Origin: JAGNGI01 sp035448825
GTDB lineage: Bacteria; Fidelibacterota; UBA2242
Length of the DNA: 64,000 bases
Assembly (NCBI GenBank): GCA_035448825.1
Contig: DAOTJS010000002.1
Coordinates: 124,001 to 188,000 of the forward strand
Reading direction: 5' to 3'
Below, in pieces: positions 7,738-16,435 of this stretch. The notes under the pieces were generated by a model. That model made no database searches. It saw only the letters and a program-made list of their open reading frames with translations, and was not told where the DNA came from. Positions within the stretch are counted from its first letter, which is position 1, and each line of letters starts with the position of its first letter. A program made the translations under genes and the position numbers.

Positions 7738-7847
7738 AATGCGAATTTGAGTTTTTTGTAATACGCGATAATTCATCGGAAAGTAATCAATTTCAAGATC
7801 GCCTTTACGGTAAATAAATTTTGAAACAATTTTACGGAAAGGGAAAA

Positions 7848-8681
7848 ATGCGAAAAATATCATTAGTAGAAATGTGCATTTTAATTGCGCTTTTATCCAG
7901 TTGTAAAAAAGTCGCGGTTCAGAGCGTCTGGAACGATGGTAATATAAAAATAGATGCCGTCGTTAAGGACTGGGGCTCGCATTTGGTTTTCGACGATAAA
8001 AGTAAGGTTAGTTTGGGAGTTGCCAATGATTCCGAAAATTTATACTTATGTTGGGTAACTTCCGACCCGGATCTCCACCGCCAGATATTGATGAACGGTT
8101 TGATTGTTGAAGTTGATCAGAAAGGCAGTAAAAGCCACCATTTCGGTATAAAATTTCCATTGGGTTCAGGCAAGCAGGGCAATTCTCCACTTATGCCGCC
8201 CGATGACAGGCCCAAACCAGGCTCATTTGAACCGAGTCAGAAGGGTAATAATTTCCTGGCTAAGTTTAACGAACAGCAGACTGAGTTTATATTACTTGGA
8301 CCCGATGATGAACAAGAGACGCTTGTTCCTCTGAAAAATGACCTGGGTCTGGAAATCCAAATCGGATTCGAGCGTCAACAACTTATCTATGAGCTGAAAT
8401 TGCCATTTACCGTCATTAGCCAACATTTAGGTGTTGATCAAATTACCAACAATAAACCACTATTAGTCATTTTCAAAACTGAAAAAGTCGAGATGCCTTT
8501 TGGTCATCCCGATGATATGATGGGTGGCCCAGGCGGAATGGGCAGACCAGAAGGTGGTATGGGGGGCCCAGGCGGTAGGATGGGTGTCCCCGACAGAGGT
8601 ATGGATCGTCCGGACACTGAGTCGTCCTCCAGGCAAGCCTTTTCTTATAAAATATCGGTCACTTTAGCTGTGAATAAATAA
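7848..8681 (+). CDS. Lipoprotein with DOMON/CBM9-like domain and Gly/Met/Pro-rich tail
   Basis: 277 residues from an ATG that has GGAAAGGG six bases upstream; an upstream in-frame TTG at 7821 lacks such a site. The N-terminus MRKISLVEMC..LLSSCKK carries a lipobox with Cys near residue 19. The middle resembles the 'small change of a bound probe' beta-sandwich of CBM9/DOMON proteins (IKIDAVVKDW, NLYLCWVTSDPDL). Residues about 228-262 are a low-complexity stretch rich in GGPGGM-like units. The gene is monocistronic and preceded by the ECF-type promoter shared with macA and the sigma gene, so an envelope-stress role is inferred. Function unknown. Confidence 0.75.
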   Translation: MRKISLVEMCILIALLSSCKKVAVQSVWNDGNIKIDAVVKDWGSHLVFDDKSKVSLGVANDSENLYLCWVTSDPDLHRQILMNGLIVEVDQKGSKSHHFGIKFPLGSGKQGNSPLMPPDDRPKPGSFEPSQKGNNFLAKFNEQQTEFILLGPDDEQETLVPLKNDLGLEIQIGFERQQLIYELKLPFTVISQHLGVDQITNNKPLLVIFKTEKVEMPFGHPDDMMGGPGGMGRPEGGMGGPGGRMGVPDRGMDRPDTESSSRQAFSYKISVTLAVNK

Positions 8682-8755
8682 AATAGGTTAAACCCTTTTG
8701 AATAATAACCCTCATATCTCTATCACTCTCTCGCCTACATTCCTCCACGGCGGTT

Positions 8756-8801
8756 CAGCAGAAATCACGGAAGACTCGTATGAGTCTTCCGTTGTCTGCT
8801 G
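8756..8801. terminator. Bidirectional hairpin terminator
   Basis: Inner stem CGGAAGACTC (8768-8777), loop GTAT, GAGTCTTCCG (8782-8791), extended across a bulge by CAGCAG/CTGCTG (8756-8761, 8796-8801). It lies between the convergent lipoprotein and phoH genes. Confidence 0.65.
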
Positions 8802-8882
8802 ATTAAATGACACATTTTAACTGAACAGTTATTATTATTTTAAAATCAAGAAATACAATTAGGTTTTAGGGAATTATCACTG

Positions 8883-9836
8883 TTAGGATTTATCCTGACT
8901 TCCGCCGTTATAAGCTTTTATTATCTTTTTTACCAGATGGTGGCGCACGACGTCGGTCGTATCGAAATAAACGAATTCGATTCCCTCGATGCCATTCAAT
9001 ATTTCCAGTGCATCAATCAGGCCGGATTTCTGGCGATCCGGCAAATCAATCTGAGTAATGTCGCCGGTAACGATCGCTTTGGAATTGGCTCCCAGGCGGG
9101 TTAGGAACATTTTCATCTGCATCGGCGTGGTGTTTTGTGCTTCATCCAGAATTACGTAGGCATTGTTTAGCGTTCGCCCGCGCATATAAGCGAGCGGAAG
9201 GACTTCAATAATATGTTGCTCTTCGTAAACTTTGACTTTTTCCGGTGGCAACATATCATAAAGCGCGTCGTAAAGCGGTGCGAGATAAGGTTCGATTTTT
9301 TCGGTTAGGTCGCCCGGCAGAAATCCGAGACTTTCACCGGCTTCTACCGCCGGACGCGTCAGAATCAGGCGTTGAACATCATGATTGCGCAAAGCCGCCA
9401 CGGCGATGGCGACCGCCAGATAAGTCTTGCCGGTTCCAGCTGGGCCAATGCCGAATACCAAGTCGTTTTTCAATGTCGCGCGGAAATAATGTTCCTGATT
9501 GACTGAGCGCGGTTTGATTACGCCGGTTTTTTTGAAAAGAATTACGGTGTCGGCGGTAATTTCGCCAGACAACCGCTGTCCGCCCAGTTCCATATTGATC
9601 AAAGTAGTGACGTCTTGTTCGTCAACAAAGCCCTTCCGATTGATTGTTAATAGCATTTCACCAAACACGCGTTCAATTTGACCGAGGACATTTTCGTCGC
9701 CTTCGAGATTGATTTTCGTCCCCCGCGCGATTAGGCGCACCCCAAAACTCTCTTCGATTTTGTTGATAAATGCGTCGCGGACGCCAAACACCAGAGCCGG
9801 ATCGACTCCTTTCAATTCGATGGTTTTATTTGCCAT
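8883..9836 (-). CDS. phoH: PhoH family ATPase
   Basis: 317 residues: an N-terminal KH-like region (about 20-70), then a superfamily-1 helicase-type ATPase core with Walker A GIGPAGTGKTYLA (about 130-142) and Walker B AYVILDEAQN (about 227-236), and GDITQIDLP. PhoH-like proteins (PhoL/YbeZ group) are linked to ribosome maturation and RNA metabolism and are often next to ybeY, but no ybeY neighbour is present here. GGAGAAAC just before the ATG supports the start. Length is normal. Confidence 0.92.
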   Translation of the reverse strand: MANKTIELKGVDPALVFGVRDAFINKIEESFGVRLIARGTKINLEGDENVLGQIERVFGEMLLTINRKGFVDEQDVTTLINMELGGQRLSGEITADTVILFKKTGVIKPRSVNQEHYFRATLKNDLVFGIGPAGTGKTYLAVAIAVAALRNHDVQRLILTRPAVEAGESLGFLPGDLTEKIEPYLAPLYDALYDMLPPEKVKVYEEQHIIEVLPLAYMRGRTLNNAYVILDEAQNTTPMQMKMFLTRLGANSKAIVTGDITQIDLPDRQKSGLIDALEILNGIEGIEFVYFDTTDVVRHHLVKKIIKAYNGGSQDKS

Positions 9837-9937
9837 GTTTCTCCGTCAATGCTTGCATTCATTGCTAATTTCGCAAATTTATTGGCAAAATGAAAGTAAC
9901 CCGCGAAATATTGGCATTCTATCATACCTCGGCGAAC

Positions 9938-9962
9938 TCACGCTTCGATGAACTCAGCGTGA
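9938..9962. repeat. REP-like palindrome 4
   Basis: TCACGCT, loop TCGATGAACTC, AGCGTGA. The loop is the same as in the others while the arms differ, with the pairing preserved. Confidence 0.6.
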
Positions 9963-10330
9963 CGGATTCAGATGCCCTGAGCTTGGCTAAAGATTAATTC
10001 AGCCAGACTTGACTTAAATCAAGTGCTTCTCGGCTTTCCTTCATGGTTAAAAGTTTCTCCGTTCTTTTATCCTTTGCCGAAAAAGAACCAAAAAAGGCAA
10101 CGGCTTAAGAACATCTCACGGGGATTCGCTCAGTCCCAGCGGATGGAATTTAAGGCGCAAAAGTTATCGAGTTCACCTATTGTTAGTGACATAGGTAGAG
10201 CTAATTGATATTGACGAAAGTTTTCCGAAAGCGCTGAAAAGCCCATTTTCTCCGCTGAGACTGCTCTCCCCAGCCGGAAATGTTATTAAGGCCGTTTTTA
10301 ATGTTTGGGTTATTGGAATTTGTCCCGCCG

Positions 10331-10457
10331 CCACGGGATTCTCTATTCCGAGACTCCTTTGGATCACTCGGAGAATTCGGGGGCTAATCTTCACCTAAAA
10401 CCTGTTTCCTGTTTCCCGTCTCCTCTTCTCTTCTCTTCTTAGCCTTGACCTTGACCT
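10331..10457 (-). repeat. Composite intergenic repeat, copy 3
   Basis: Inverted relative to copies 1 and 2: on the minus strand it reads GGTCAAGGTCAAGGCTAAG, a purine tract, AACAGG repeats, then GAATTCTCC..GGAGTCTC..GAGAATCCCG. The boxes are in the same order as copy 1 but without the 200-bp middle part. Confidence 0.55.
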
Positions 10458-10480
10458 CTTTTATCCGCCTCGCTTAAGCT

Positions 10481-10507
10481 GTCACCCTTCGTTGGACTCC
10501 GGGTGAC
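10481..10507. repeat. REP-like palindrome 5
   Basis: GTCACCC, TTCGTTGGACTCC, GGGTGAC: perfect 7-bp arms with the family loop. Confidence 0.6.
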
Positions 10508-10544
10508 ATTTTCTAATGACCAATGACTGATGACTAATTGACCG

Positions 10545-11288
10545 TCACGGTTTGGGCGCTCGGCAGAGCGAATAATAAACACCGTTAGCGGTATCTAACC
10601 ACCGAGCGACGATAGTAGCGCCTTCAATGGTAAGATCGTAACTCTGCTTTAAAATCACCGATTCGATCGTAGTGCGATTATCGCGTTGGACGGCATGGAT
10701 TGATTCAGCTTCAATCTGCAAATTCTTGCCGAGATCGAAGCGGGCATATTCATCGGCGTCTTGCCAGGCGCGCACCCAATTACTGTATCTAGCGACCATA
10801 CCAATTCCATAGACATAACCGTCTTCTTCTGGAAGATTTTCAATCCAATCCGGCCGAACACTCCAGGTTTTATCACCAGCATCGGGAAGAGAAAAATATT
10901 CAACCGCCGGAAAGGCAAGCAAAACAAAATAGCCATCAGTAGTTATTGCTGAGTCAACGACAGTGGAGTTACTTTCAATTGCATTTAAAACCGCACCTTC
11001 ATAGAATTCTTTAAAGGATGGATTCAGTAGGCGCAGGCGACCGTCAGCCAATTCCTCGACATCAAACTTTAGTCGAATGGAAATTTGCTTAGCCATATTT
11101 TTGCGAGCTAATTGGACAGCGGTAGATTTAGCACTGAACTCGTTGGTAAATTTCCCTGAATAACCGACCGCCAGTCGGACTCCTGTCACTTCGGGTAATT
11201 CCTCAAACCAGGACGGTATATATTCCTGAGAATACATGAGGTTTTGTAGCCCGATGACCAGGACTACGGTTAAGATGCGGAATTTCAT
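10545..11288 (-). CDS. Exported protein with two LPP20-like modules
   Basis: 247 residues with a signal peptide (about 1-20, ..LMYSQ/EYIP). Two modules follow the LPP20/FlgP pattern, each opening with P-x-W: PSWFEELPEVTGVRLAVGYS (about 24-43) and PDWIENLPEEDGYVYGIGMV (about 148-167), followed by an Ala-rich helix whose residues would pack against a small sheet. LPP20-family proteins include Helicobacter LPP20 and the flagellar outer-membrane proteins FlgP/FlgT. It is the last gene of a five-gene cluster but is separated by a hairpin that ends about 12 bp before its ATG, and no ribosome site is visible. Specific function unknown. Confidence 0.7.
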   Translation of the reverse strand: MKFRILTVVLVIGLQNLMYSQEYIPSWFEELPEVTGVRLAVGYSGKFTNEFSAKSTAVQLARKNMAKQISIRLKFDVEELADGRLRLLNPSFKEFYEGAVLNAIESNSTVVDSAITTDGYFVLLAFPAVEYFSLPDAGDKTWSVRPDWIENLPEEDGYVYGIGMVARYSNWVRAWQDADEYARFDLGKNLQIEAESIHAVQRDNRTTIESVILKQSYDLTIEGATIVARWLDTANGVYYSLCRAPKP

Positions 11289-11289
11289 T

Positions 11290-11333
11290 TATAAAAAGAG
11301 AAAGCCCGCTCGGTTATGACCTAACGGGCTTTC
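11290..11333 (-). terminator. Rho-independent terminator or attenuator
   Basis: On the minus strand GAAAGCCCG (11333-11325), an inner GGT/ACC pair in the loop, CGGGCTTTC (11308-11300), then CTCTTTTTAT: a 9-bp perfect stem with a T-tract. It follows the LPP20 lipoprotein gene and abuts the ATG of the next gene (11288), so read-through is needed for that gene unless it has its own start. Confidence 0.8.
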
Positions 11334-11342
11334 CCGAGCAAA

Positions 11343-11897
11343 TCATTGACCGACGCTTTTAAGTTTTTCGATCTCTCTTTCCAATTCTTCGAAGTTCATA
11401 TTGGCTTTGGCTTCGTTATAAAGAGCCTTTTGCCGACGGGCTTCGTTGAGAGTTTCTTCAACCAAGGAATTCAGGTTGTACTCGGCGAGCGAATAAGCGT
11501 GATAGCTATTGCCTTCGACTTTCATTTCCCGTTTGACAATGCGGCAACCTTTCAGGACGGTATTGGCGACTTGCTTGCTGACGTTAGAAGTGAACTCGAG
11601 GGCTTCAGAATCCTCGCCCAGGCCACTTTGTTGCATAAAGTCCTTCATCATATTGGTTACTCTGAGTTCGATCGTCCGGGCAATTGCATCGCGAGCGCGG
11701 GCATCAGCCGCATCTTTGGCCAGTGCCATACTTGTCTTGACCGCATCACCGGCCTGGTAGATGGCATCCTCAGCTTGTGGTGGATTCAGATACCACTCAG
11801 GAATATCGCTCATTTTGGCTTTGGGCTGTTTACCACCACAATTAATCGTGAACAATGCGACAGAAATCAATAAAACAAATGTCAGTAACTTTTTCAT
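11343..11897 (-). CDS. LPP20-family lipoprotein
   Basis: 184 residues: a lipoprotein signal peptide with lipobox TINC/GGK (Cys near 20), then PEWYLNPPQAEDAIYQAGDA (about 34-53) and the helix AKDAADARARDAIARTIE, the recognisable core of LPP20 proteins. The C-terminal part (about 125-184) is a charged coiled coil. In Vibrio and Campylobacter the LPP20 homologue FlgP decorates the flagellar outer-membrane ring, but no flagellar gene is present here. It lies 33 bp after its upstream neighbour in the same cluster. Confidence 0.82.
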   Translation of the reverse strand: MKKLLTFVLLISVALFTINCGGKQPKAKMSDIPEWYLNPPQAEDAIYQAGDAVKTSMALAKDAADARARDAIARTIELRVTNMMKDFMQQSGLGEDSEALEFTSNVSKQVANTVLKGCRIVKREMKVEGNSYHAYSLAEYNLNSLVEETLNEARRQKALYNEAKANMNFEELEREIEKLKSVGQ

Positions 11898-11930
11898 ACT
11901 TTCTCCTTTCGTTACTTTTTAATCATTTTT

Positions 11931-13292
11931 CTATTTATAATTGGCACTTTGTAAAAAAGCGGCAAATTTATTACCCGGAATTTTCAGATTCTGAGCGGCC
12001 CTGGAAATGGCGCCATCGGGCGATTGCGAATCGAGCCCTTTAGTATTGACATCCAGCGCCGCTAAAGTGTTGCCGGTTTGTTTTTCTATCAAGCGCAATT
12101 GCAACTGAGCTTCCACTAAGTACTGTTTGCCGGCCGGCGAAGTGACTTCTTTCTGAGAATTAATGACTAAAGTACCTTGTACCAGCCAGGGTGCATCCTC
12201 TGAACAAGTATAGCCATTGGCGGCAATCAGACGCACCAGTTCGTCCTCAATGGATGTCAGGCGTTGGCCGTTTTTCTGGTGAACTTCGACTGTAAATATT
12301 ATCGCGCTGGTGGTCAGGTTGTAGTTAATCTGGACTTCGGAGCGGGTCATAGCATCGCGATACTGTTCCGGGATTTTCGTTAAATCCAAAGAGATTTTAA
12401 CGGCCCCGGTTTTGCCAACATTGTCAGTCGGAGTAGCCACACAATTAAATTCGGCAATGCCGTTCGCGTCGGTTTCAAGTTTAGTAATTGTTTCGCCGCT
12501 GGCGTACTTGACTACGATTGGAAAACTAGCAACCCCGATGCTTGCGCCGTTGCGATCATAGACTACCTGGACTTTGATGGGAGTCGGCAAATTCTGACCG
12601 GCGACGGCAGTCTGATCATTTCCCGACAGAATTTTTAATTCGATATGCGCTAAAATTTCGCGCACTTCCGCGACTATTCCCGGCCCGGTGAACTGGTTGA
12701 AATTGGGGTATTTGCGCCCGGAAAGGGCGGTGTACAGCGAACTTTTTGTATAGAAATCCGGGATTGTATTCTGGGCATCAATGAAATTATTCAGCGCGTT
12801 TAGAATCCGACCGTCGGCGACCATCTGGCGTGCGCTCGCGATAAGTTGCTCGCTTTTCATCAGGATCTCATCCATCTGGATTTCCAGAGTGGAGAGATAC
12901 TTTTCCTTATTGAGCACGGCGAGGACGTAGGTTTTGCCCTTGACCTCTTTGACCTCGGCGATTTCGATTCCCGAGACGGTTTCCGCGACAATGGATTTAG
13001 TGCGATTGGTAGTTTCGGCTTTTAAGTAATTTTTATCGCCTTCTCTAAATTCGCTCTCGATGGTTTCGAGTTCAGACTCGATACGCACCTGAATCTGCTT
13101 AGCGACGTCAGCCCGCGCTAATTCGATGGCTTCGGCTTTGGTATCCGCCACGGCAACGCCCAGGAAATAGCGGCTGGCGGGATATTTTTTATGCTGATTG
13201 GTTTTATACCAATCCGGAACCTGAGCCGATGCCGAGGAAATCACCAAACCGGCTAAAACTAATATTATTTTAGGCAATGATTGCTTTTGCAC
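11931..13292 (-). CDS. Large LPP20-domain exported protein
   Basis: 453 residues: a signal peptide (about 1-23, cleaved after SSASA/Q), an LPP20 module (about 25-150: VPDWYKTN, YFLGVAVADTKAEAIELARADVAKQI), a helical linker with IASARQMVADGRILNALNNF (about 160-190), an Ig-like region with macroglobulin-style phrasing (about 240-320), and a C-terminal alpha/beta domain (about 335-450). Architecture and position suggest a periplasmic member of the same envelope complex as the neighbouring LPP20 proteins. Precise function unknown. Confidence 0.72.
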   Translation of the reverse strand: MQKQSLPKIILVLAGLVISSASAQVPDWYKTNQHKKYPASRYFLGVAVADTKAEAIELARADVAKQIQVRIESELETIESEFREGDKNYLKAETTNRTKSIVAETVSGIEIAEVKEVKGKTYVLAVLNKEKYLSTLEIQMDEILMKSEQLIASARQMVADGRILNALNNFIDAQNTIPDFYTKSSLYTALSGRKYPNFNQFTGPGIVAEVREILAHIELKILSGNDQTAVAGQNLPTPIKVQVVYDRNGASIGVASFPIVVKYASGETITKLETDANGIAEFNCVATPTDNVGKTGAVKISLDLTKIPEQYRDAMTRSEVQINYNLTTSAIIFTVEVHQKNGQRLTSIEDELVRLIAANGYTCSEDAPWLVQGTLVINSQKEVTSPAGKQYLVEAQLQLRLIEKQTGNTLAALDVNTKGLDSQSPDGAISRAAQNLKIPGNKFAAFLQSANYK

Positions 13293-13301
13293 GATGACCT
13301 C

Positions 13302-14591
13302 TTATTCTTCGACTATGTTTAACAAGATTAGCTTGCGGTTCAAACTGACCCGCTCAAGGCGACCCTGGCCTTTATAATTTTGTTTGAAAAAACGATACAA
13401 ATCGGATGAGGATTGGTAAAGAGCAGGATCACACCATATCAAAACGTCATAGGAATAATCAGCCATTACATTTTCCTTAATCCTTTTGCCAGCCTTTTTC
13501 AACAGATCACCAAAAGCGTAAATCATATCTTCTGCTTCGGATTTGGTGAAGGAATCACTGATGTTCAAAATCACTTTATATTGCACTCCTTGCTGAATAT
13601 CCTCTTTCCAATAAGCCATAATCCGGCTGATGACTTTATCTACGGCATCATTCATAGCTTCTTCGATCAAAACGGCATCCGGCGCGGTTCTTTCCGGACT
13701 ATAGCCAGTTTCGGTGCCGAGCAAGCGACCAGTCGTAGTTTCATAGGCACGACAACCAACCACACCCTTTTTTACTGTTGATGAACCTAATAGGCGAGAT
13801 TCGACGGCGACATTATAGGTAATATAAATATCACTACCAATTGAGAGTGCCAGCAGGTAACTGTAATCCTCGCTGGCTCCTTGCAAGGTGTAATGCGCGG
13901 AGGTCAATTCCTGAAGCGCCTGCTGTTGTTCAGGCACAATTACCTCGAATTTACGAGCTGTTAGATAAGCTTCGATAACTTCCGCACCTTTTTTTAGGTT
14001 CAGATTGGTTCTTAAAAGTTCGATCGGCGCTTGTTTGCCATCCGTCTCCGGGATTACCATTATCGTGGGCAAGCCGAGAGCTTCGACAATTGCGGCAGTT
14101 TTGGTCAGAACACCTTTTGCTATTAGATAATCGTGGATTAGGTTTTTATTGACTTTGAAAGTTTTTTCGATTTTCAAGGTTTTACCGCTGTCAATTTTCA
14201 AACGTGAATTGTAATAATCGGATTCCCAAATGATGAATTGTTTGATGTTGGAAGGCGCGAAAAATTCCTCCTGAATTTTAGCAAACTCAGCCTTTTCGGC
14301 ATCGGTCTGGAGAAGTGGATCAGTGCCGCCTAATAAGATCAGCCAGACGGCGGCTTTGCGAGCATCGGTTTCGGCTTCTTTATCCATTTCGGCGGCTTTG
14401 CCGCCCGTAGAACTGTAACCGGTGGCACGTACCATTACCTCAGACGGCGAAGTACTTTCTAAAATGACGGCTTCATGCGAGCGTGGTAGATTCGATTTCG
14501 TCTTTGTTTTCTCAGATTTGGCGAACACCAAACCGGAAATACTAAAAATAACCAAGGCTGTTACCATCAATTTCTTCATTTTATTCCTCAT
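13302..14591 (-). CDS. Exported protein, DUF6175-like, FlgT-like N-terminus
   Basis: 429 residues with a signal peptide (about 1-25). The N-terminal part contains VMVRATGYSSTGG followed by EAETDARKAAVWLIL, resembling the first domain of FlgT/LPP20 proteins. The middle begins PTIMVIPETDG and continues as an alpha/beta domain that I recall from Bacteroidetes DUF6175 proteins; this family label is from memory and was not searched. It lies 9 bp upstream of the LPP20-domain gene and 5 bp downstream of the 575-residue protein, so it is clearly co-transcribed. Confidence 0.6.
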   Translation of the reverse strand: MRNKMKKLMVTALVIFSISGLVFAKSEKTKTKSNLPRSHEAVILESTSPSEVMVRATGYSSTGGKAAEMDKEAETDARKAAVWLILLGGTDPLLQTDAEKAEFAKIQEEFFAPSNIKQFIIWESDYYNSRLKIDSGKTLKIEKTFKVNKNLIHDYLIAKGVLTKTAAIVEALGLPTIMVIPETDGKQAPIELLRTNLNLKKGAEVIEAYLTARKFEVIVPEQQQALQELTSAHYTLQGASEDYSYLLALSIGSDIYITYNVAVESRLLGSSTVKKGVVGCRAYETTTGRLLGTETGYSPERTAPDAVLIEEAMNDAVDKVISRIMAYWKEDIQQGVQYKVILNISDSFTKSEAEDMIYAFGDLLKKAGKRIKENVMADYSYDVLIWCDPALYQSSSDLYRFFKQNYKGQGRLERVSLNRKLILLNIVEE

Positions 14592-14596
14592 TCAAT

Positions 14597-16312
14597 TCAA
14601 TTCCCACCGGCCTGGAGTGCCGAGGCCGGATTAAAAGGTAAAGTTGGCGGCGAATAATGGAAGTAAATGCCGAAAGTCGGTGAAAAACTGGAAATATAGG
14701 GTGCATCCTTCCCAGCATAGTTAGCAACATCAACTTCTTTATCTCCGTACTTGATTGTCCACCAATCAAACGATGGAAAAGCCTGAAAACCGGCAAAAAT
14801 ACCGACGTTGCAATCAATATTAAGGGCATATTCAAGCGCCAGATTCAGGCGTCCTCCGAGGCTGTTATTCGAAATAGTAACATCTTTGTCATTGTACTTA
14901 TCAGTTAGAGTTAAATATTGGAGACCGACTAAAATTTCACCATGAATTGCGAAAGGCCCAAGGTAAAATCGTCGCATATAACCGGTGTAGCCGTAAACTA
15001 TGCCAGCCGTATTATTGGCATCCGGGATCACCAAGTTGAGAAAGTTATCAGTGCTATACAATTCACTCTTAACCGGTACTAATCCGGCGGTGGCGCCAGC
15101 GACCAGAAATGATTGACGTTTGTTGGTCAATGAAGCGATATTGATCTGGAAATCCAAATCAGCACCAAATGCAAGTCCGTCATAATTGTCAAAAAAGATA
15201 AAAAAATCCTCACTTGCAAAAACGCCTTTTTCGATATTCATAACGAACCCGCGCGGCTTTATAGCTACGTCAACACCTAAACGGGGATGTTCAATCATCG
15301 TCATTCCTTTTACCCAATCTCCCTTTTGAATGGCGTAAGCCGCAGAAAGTTGCTGCGGATCCCGACGATTATCGCCGACCTGGCTGACGCGCACAAATCC
15401 GGATTCCTTAAAAGCGATTTTATCACCACTGGTCTGAACGTATTCACCGACGATAAAGGGTTCGTCCAGTTTAATTCCTTCCGCCGTACCGAGCGGGAAT
15501 TTCACGATGCGCCTTTCGATAGTGGTAATCGGAGCATTCAGTTTGAACATTTCAATATCGCGGGTCAAAACCTGCAGGTTAATGGCAAAAGTACTGGCGG
15601 CGAGCCGGAAAGCTTCCGATTCGGCGTTGCGTTTAGCTTTTTCGGCGGAACCGGAGGCTTCGGTGCGCAAAGTGACAATGCTTTCCAGATGCGGATCATC
15701 GCCGGGCACAATATGATACCAGAACAGACCGCCTTTGATTGTTACCGTCAGGTTGGGATCATCTTTGGGTTTGCTGACCGTATAGCTCGAAAGAAATGGG
15801 AGATAGATGTAGGAAGCATTCATTACTTGCTCGATTTGTTCGGCAGTAATGCCCAACTCCTTGGCTTTGATCGCGATAAATGAATTGCGCTGGGTTTCGT
15901 CAACTAAGTTTTGGGCGCGGATTTCTTTTTCTATATCGAGTATTTTGACTATTTCTGGGACAATGGTAGCCTCGATTAGCATGACTAATTCTGCATCAGA
16001 GACGACGCCTTTGGCCCACAGCTGCTCTTTAAAAGTAGACCGCACCGCATCCGGCAGGGGATTATAATCAAAGCGGGCAATCCGAATCCCGTTATGAATC
16101 GCAGTTAACAAGAATTTTTCGTCATCCGGATTCAGGCGAATCCGGGAATCGGTGACCATTAGTGCATCCAGAAACGCGATTGATTTGCGAGTATAGCGAC
16201 CGCTTTGGGCATAAAGTTTAATAGGCAACAAGGTCCCGAGCAAGCTAATCGCCAGAAAGAAGCCACATATTTTCGTCGGAACTGTGCATTTTGTGAACCT
16301 TAATCCTTCCAA
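14597..16312 (-). CDS. Probable outer-membrane protein of the LPP20 cluster
   Basis: About 571 residues. An ATG at 16324 exists, but GGAGG lies between it and an in-frame TTG at 16312, so TTG is the better start. A signal peptide follows (to about YAQSGRY), then a helical N-terminal domain, an AKRNAESEAFRLAA helix like those of LPP20/FlgT (about 230), an SH3-like part (GTAEGIKLDEPFIVGEY..IQKGDWVKGM, about 270-345) and a C-terminal region of alternating beta strands (about 350-570) with aromatic girdles typical of an outer-membrane barrel. It is the first gene of the cluster, behind a divergent promoter region. Confidence 0.65.
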   Translation of the reverse strand: MEGLRFTKCTVPTKICGFFLAISLLGTLLPIKLYAQSGRYTRKSIAFLDALMVTDSRIRLNPDDEKFLLTAIHNGIRIARFDYNPLPDAVRSTFKEQLWAKGVVSDAELVMLIEATIVPEIVKILDIEKEIRAQNLVDETQRNSFIAIKAKELGITAEQIEQVMNASYIYLPFLSSYTVSKPKDDPNLTVTIKGGLFWYHIVPGDDPHLESIVTLRTEASGSAEKAKRNAESEAFRLAASTFAINLQVLTRDIEMFKLNAPITTIERRIVKFPLGTAEGIKLDEPFIVGEYVQTSGDKIAFKESGFVRVSQVGDNRRDPQQLSAAYAIQKGDWVKGMTMIEHPRLGVDVAIKPRGFVMNIEKGVFASEDFFIFFDNYDGLAFGADLDFQINIASLTNKRQSFLVAGATAGLVPVKSELYSTDNFLNLVIPDANNTAGIVYGYTGYMRRFYLGPFAIHGEILVGLQYLTLTDKYNDKDVTISNNSLGGRLNLALEYALNIDCNVGIFAGFQAFPSFDWWTIKYGDKEVDVANYAGKDAPYISSFSPTFGIYFHYSPPTLPFNPASALQAGGN

Positions 16313-16377
16313 ACTTTCCTCCATTGCTTTACTATTTGTTAAAAATCATACAGTCATAATTTTCTGAAATATAAAGC

Positions 16378-16435
16378 TGAAAGTCAACTTTTTTTATAAA
16401 CGGAAGATATTTAATGAATTTACCGTTGACTTTCT
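16378..16435. promoter_or_regulatory. Divergent promoter region with inverted GAAAGTCAAC repeats
   Basis: GAAAGTCAAC near 16379-16388 and its exact inverse GTTGACTTTC at 16425-16434 flank about 36 bp of AT-rich DNA. The right arm contains the TTGACT box of the promoter for the lamin-tail protein; the left arm gives the same TTGACT box facing the LPP20 cluster, where a good -10 is less clear. The symmetry may be an operator or just duplicated -35 boxes. Confidence 0.5.

Larger units (their letters stand above)
9837..10544. other. 708-bp intergenic repeat region, no gene
   Basis: No ORF here has a credible start site or recognisable protein. It contains two REP-like palindromes (9938-9962 and 10481-10507), composite repeat copy 3 (10331-10457) and a GACCAATGACTGATGACTAATTG-like simple repeat near 10518-10541. 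It lies between the phoH promoter and the 3' end of the LPP20 cluster. Confidence 0.7.

Noticed and set aside
10173..10394. 73-residue minus-strand ORF in the phoH-LPP20 gap
   Set aside because: It runs through a copy of the composite repeat, has no ribosome site and encodes nothing recognisable.
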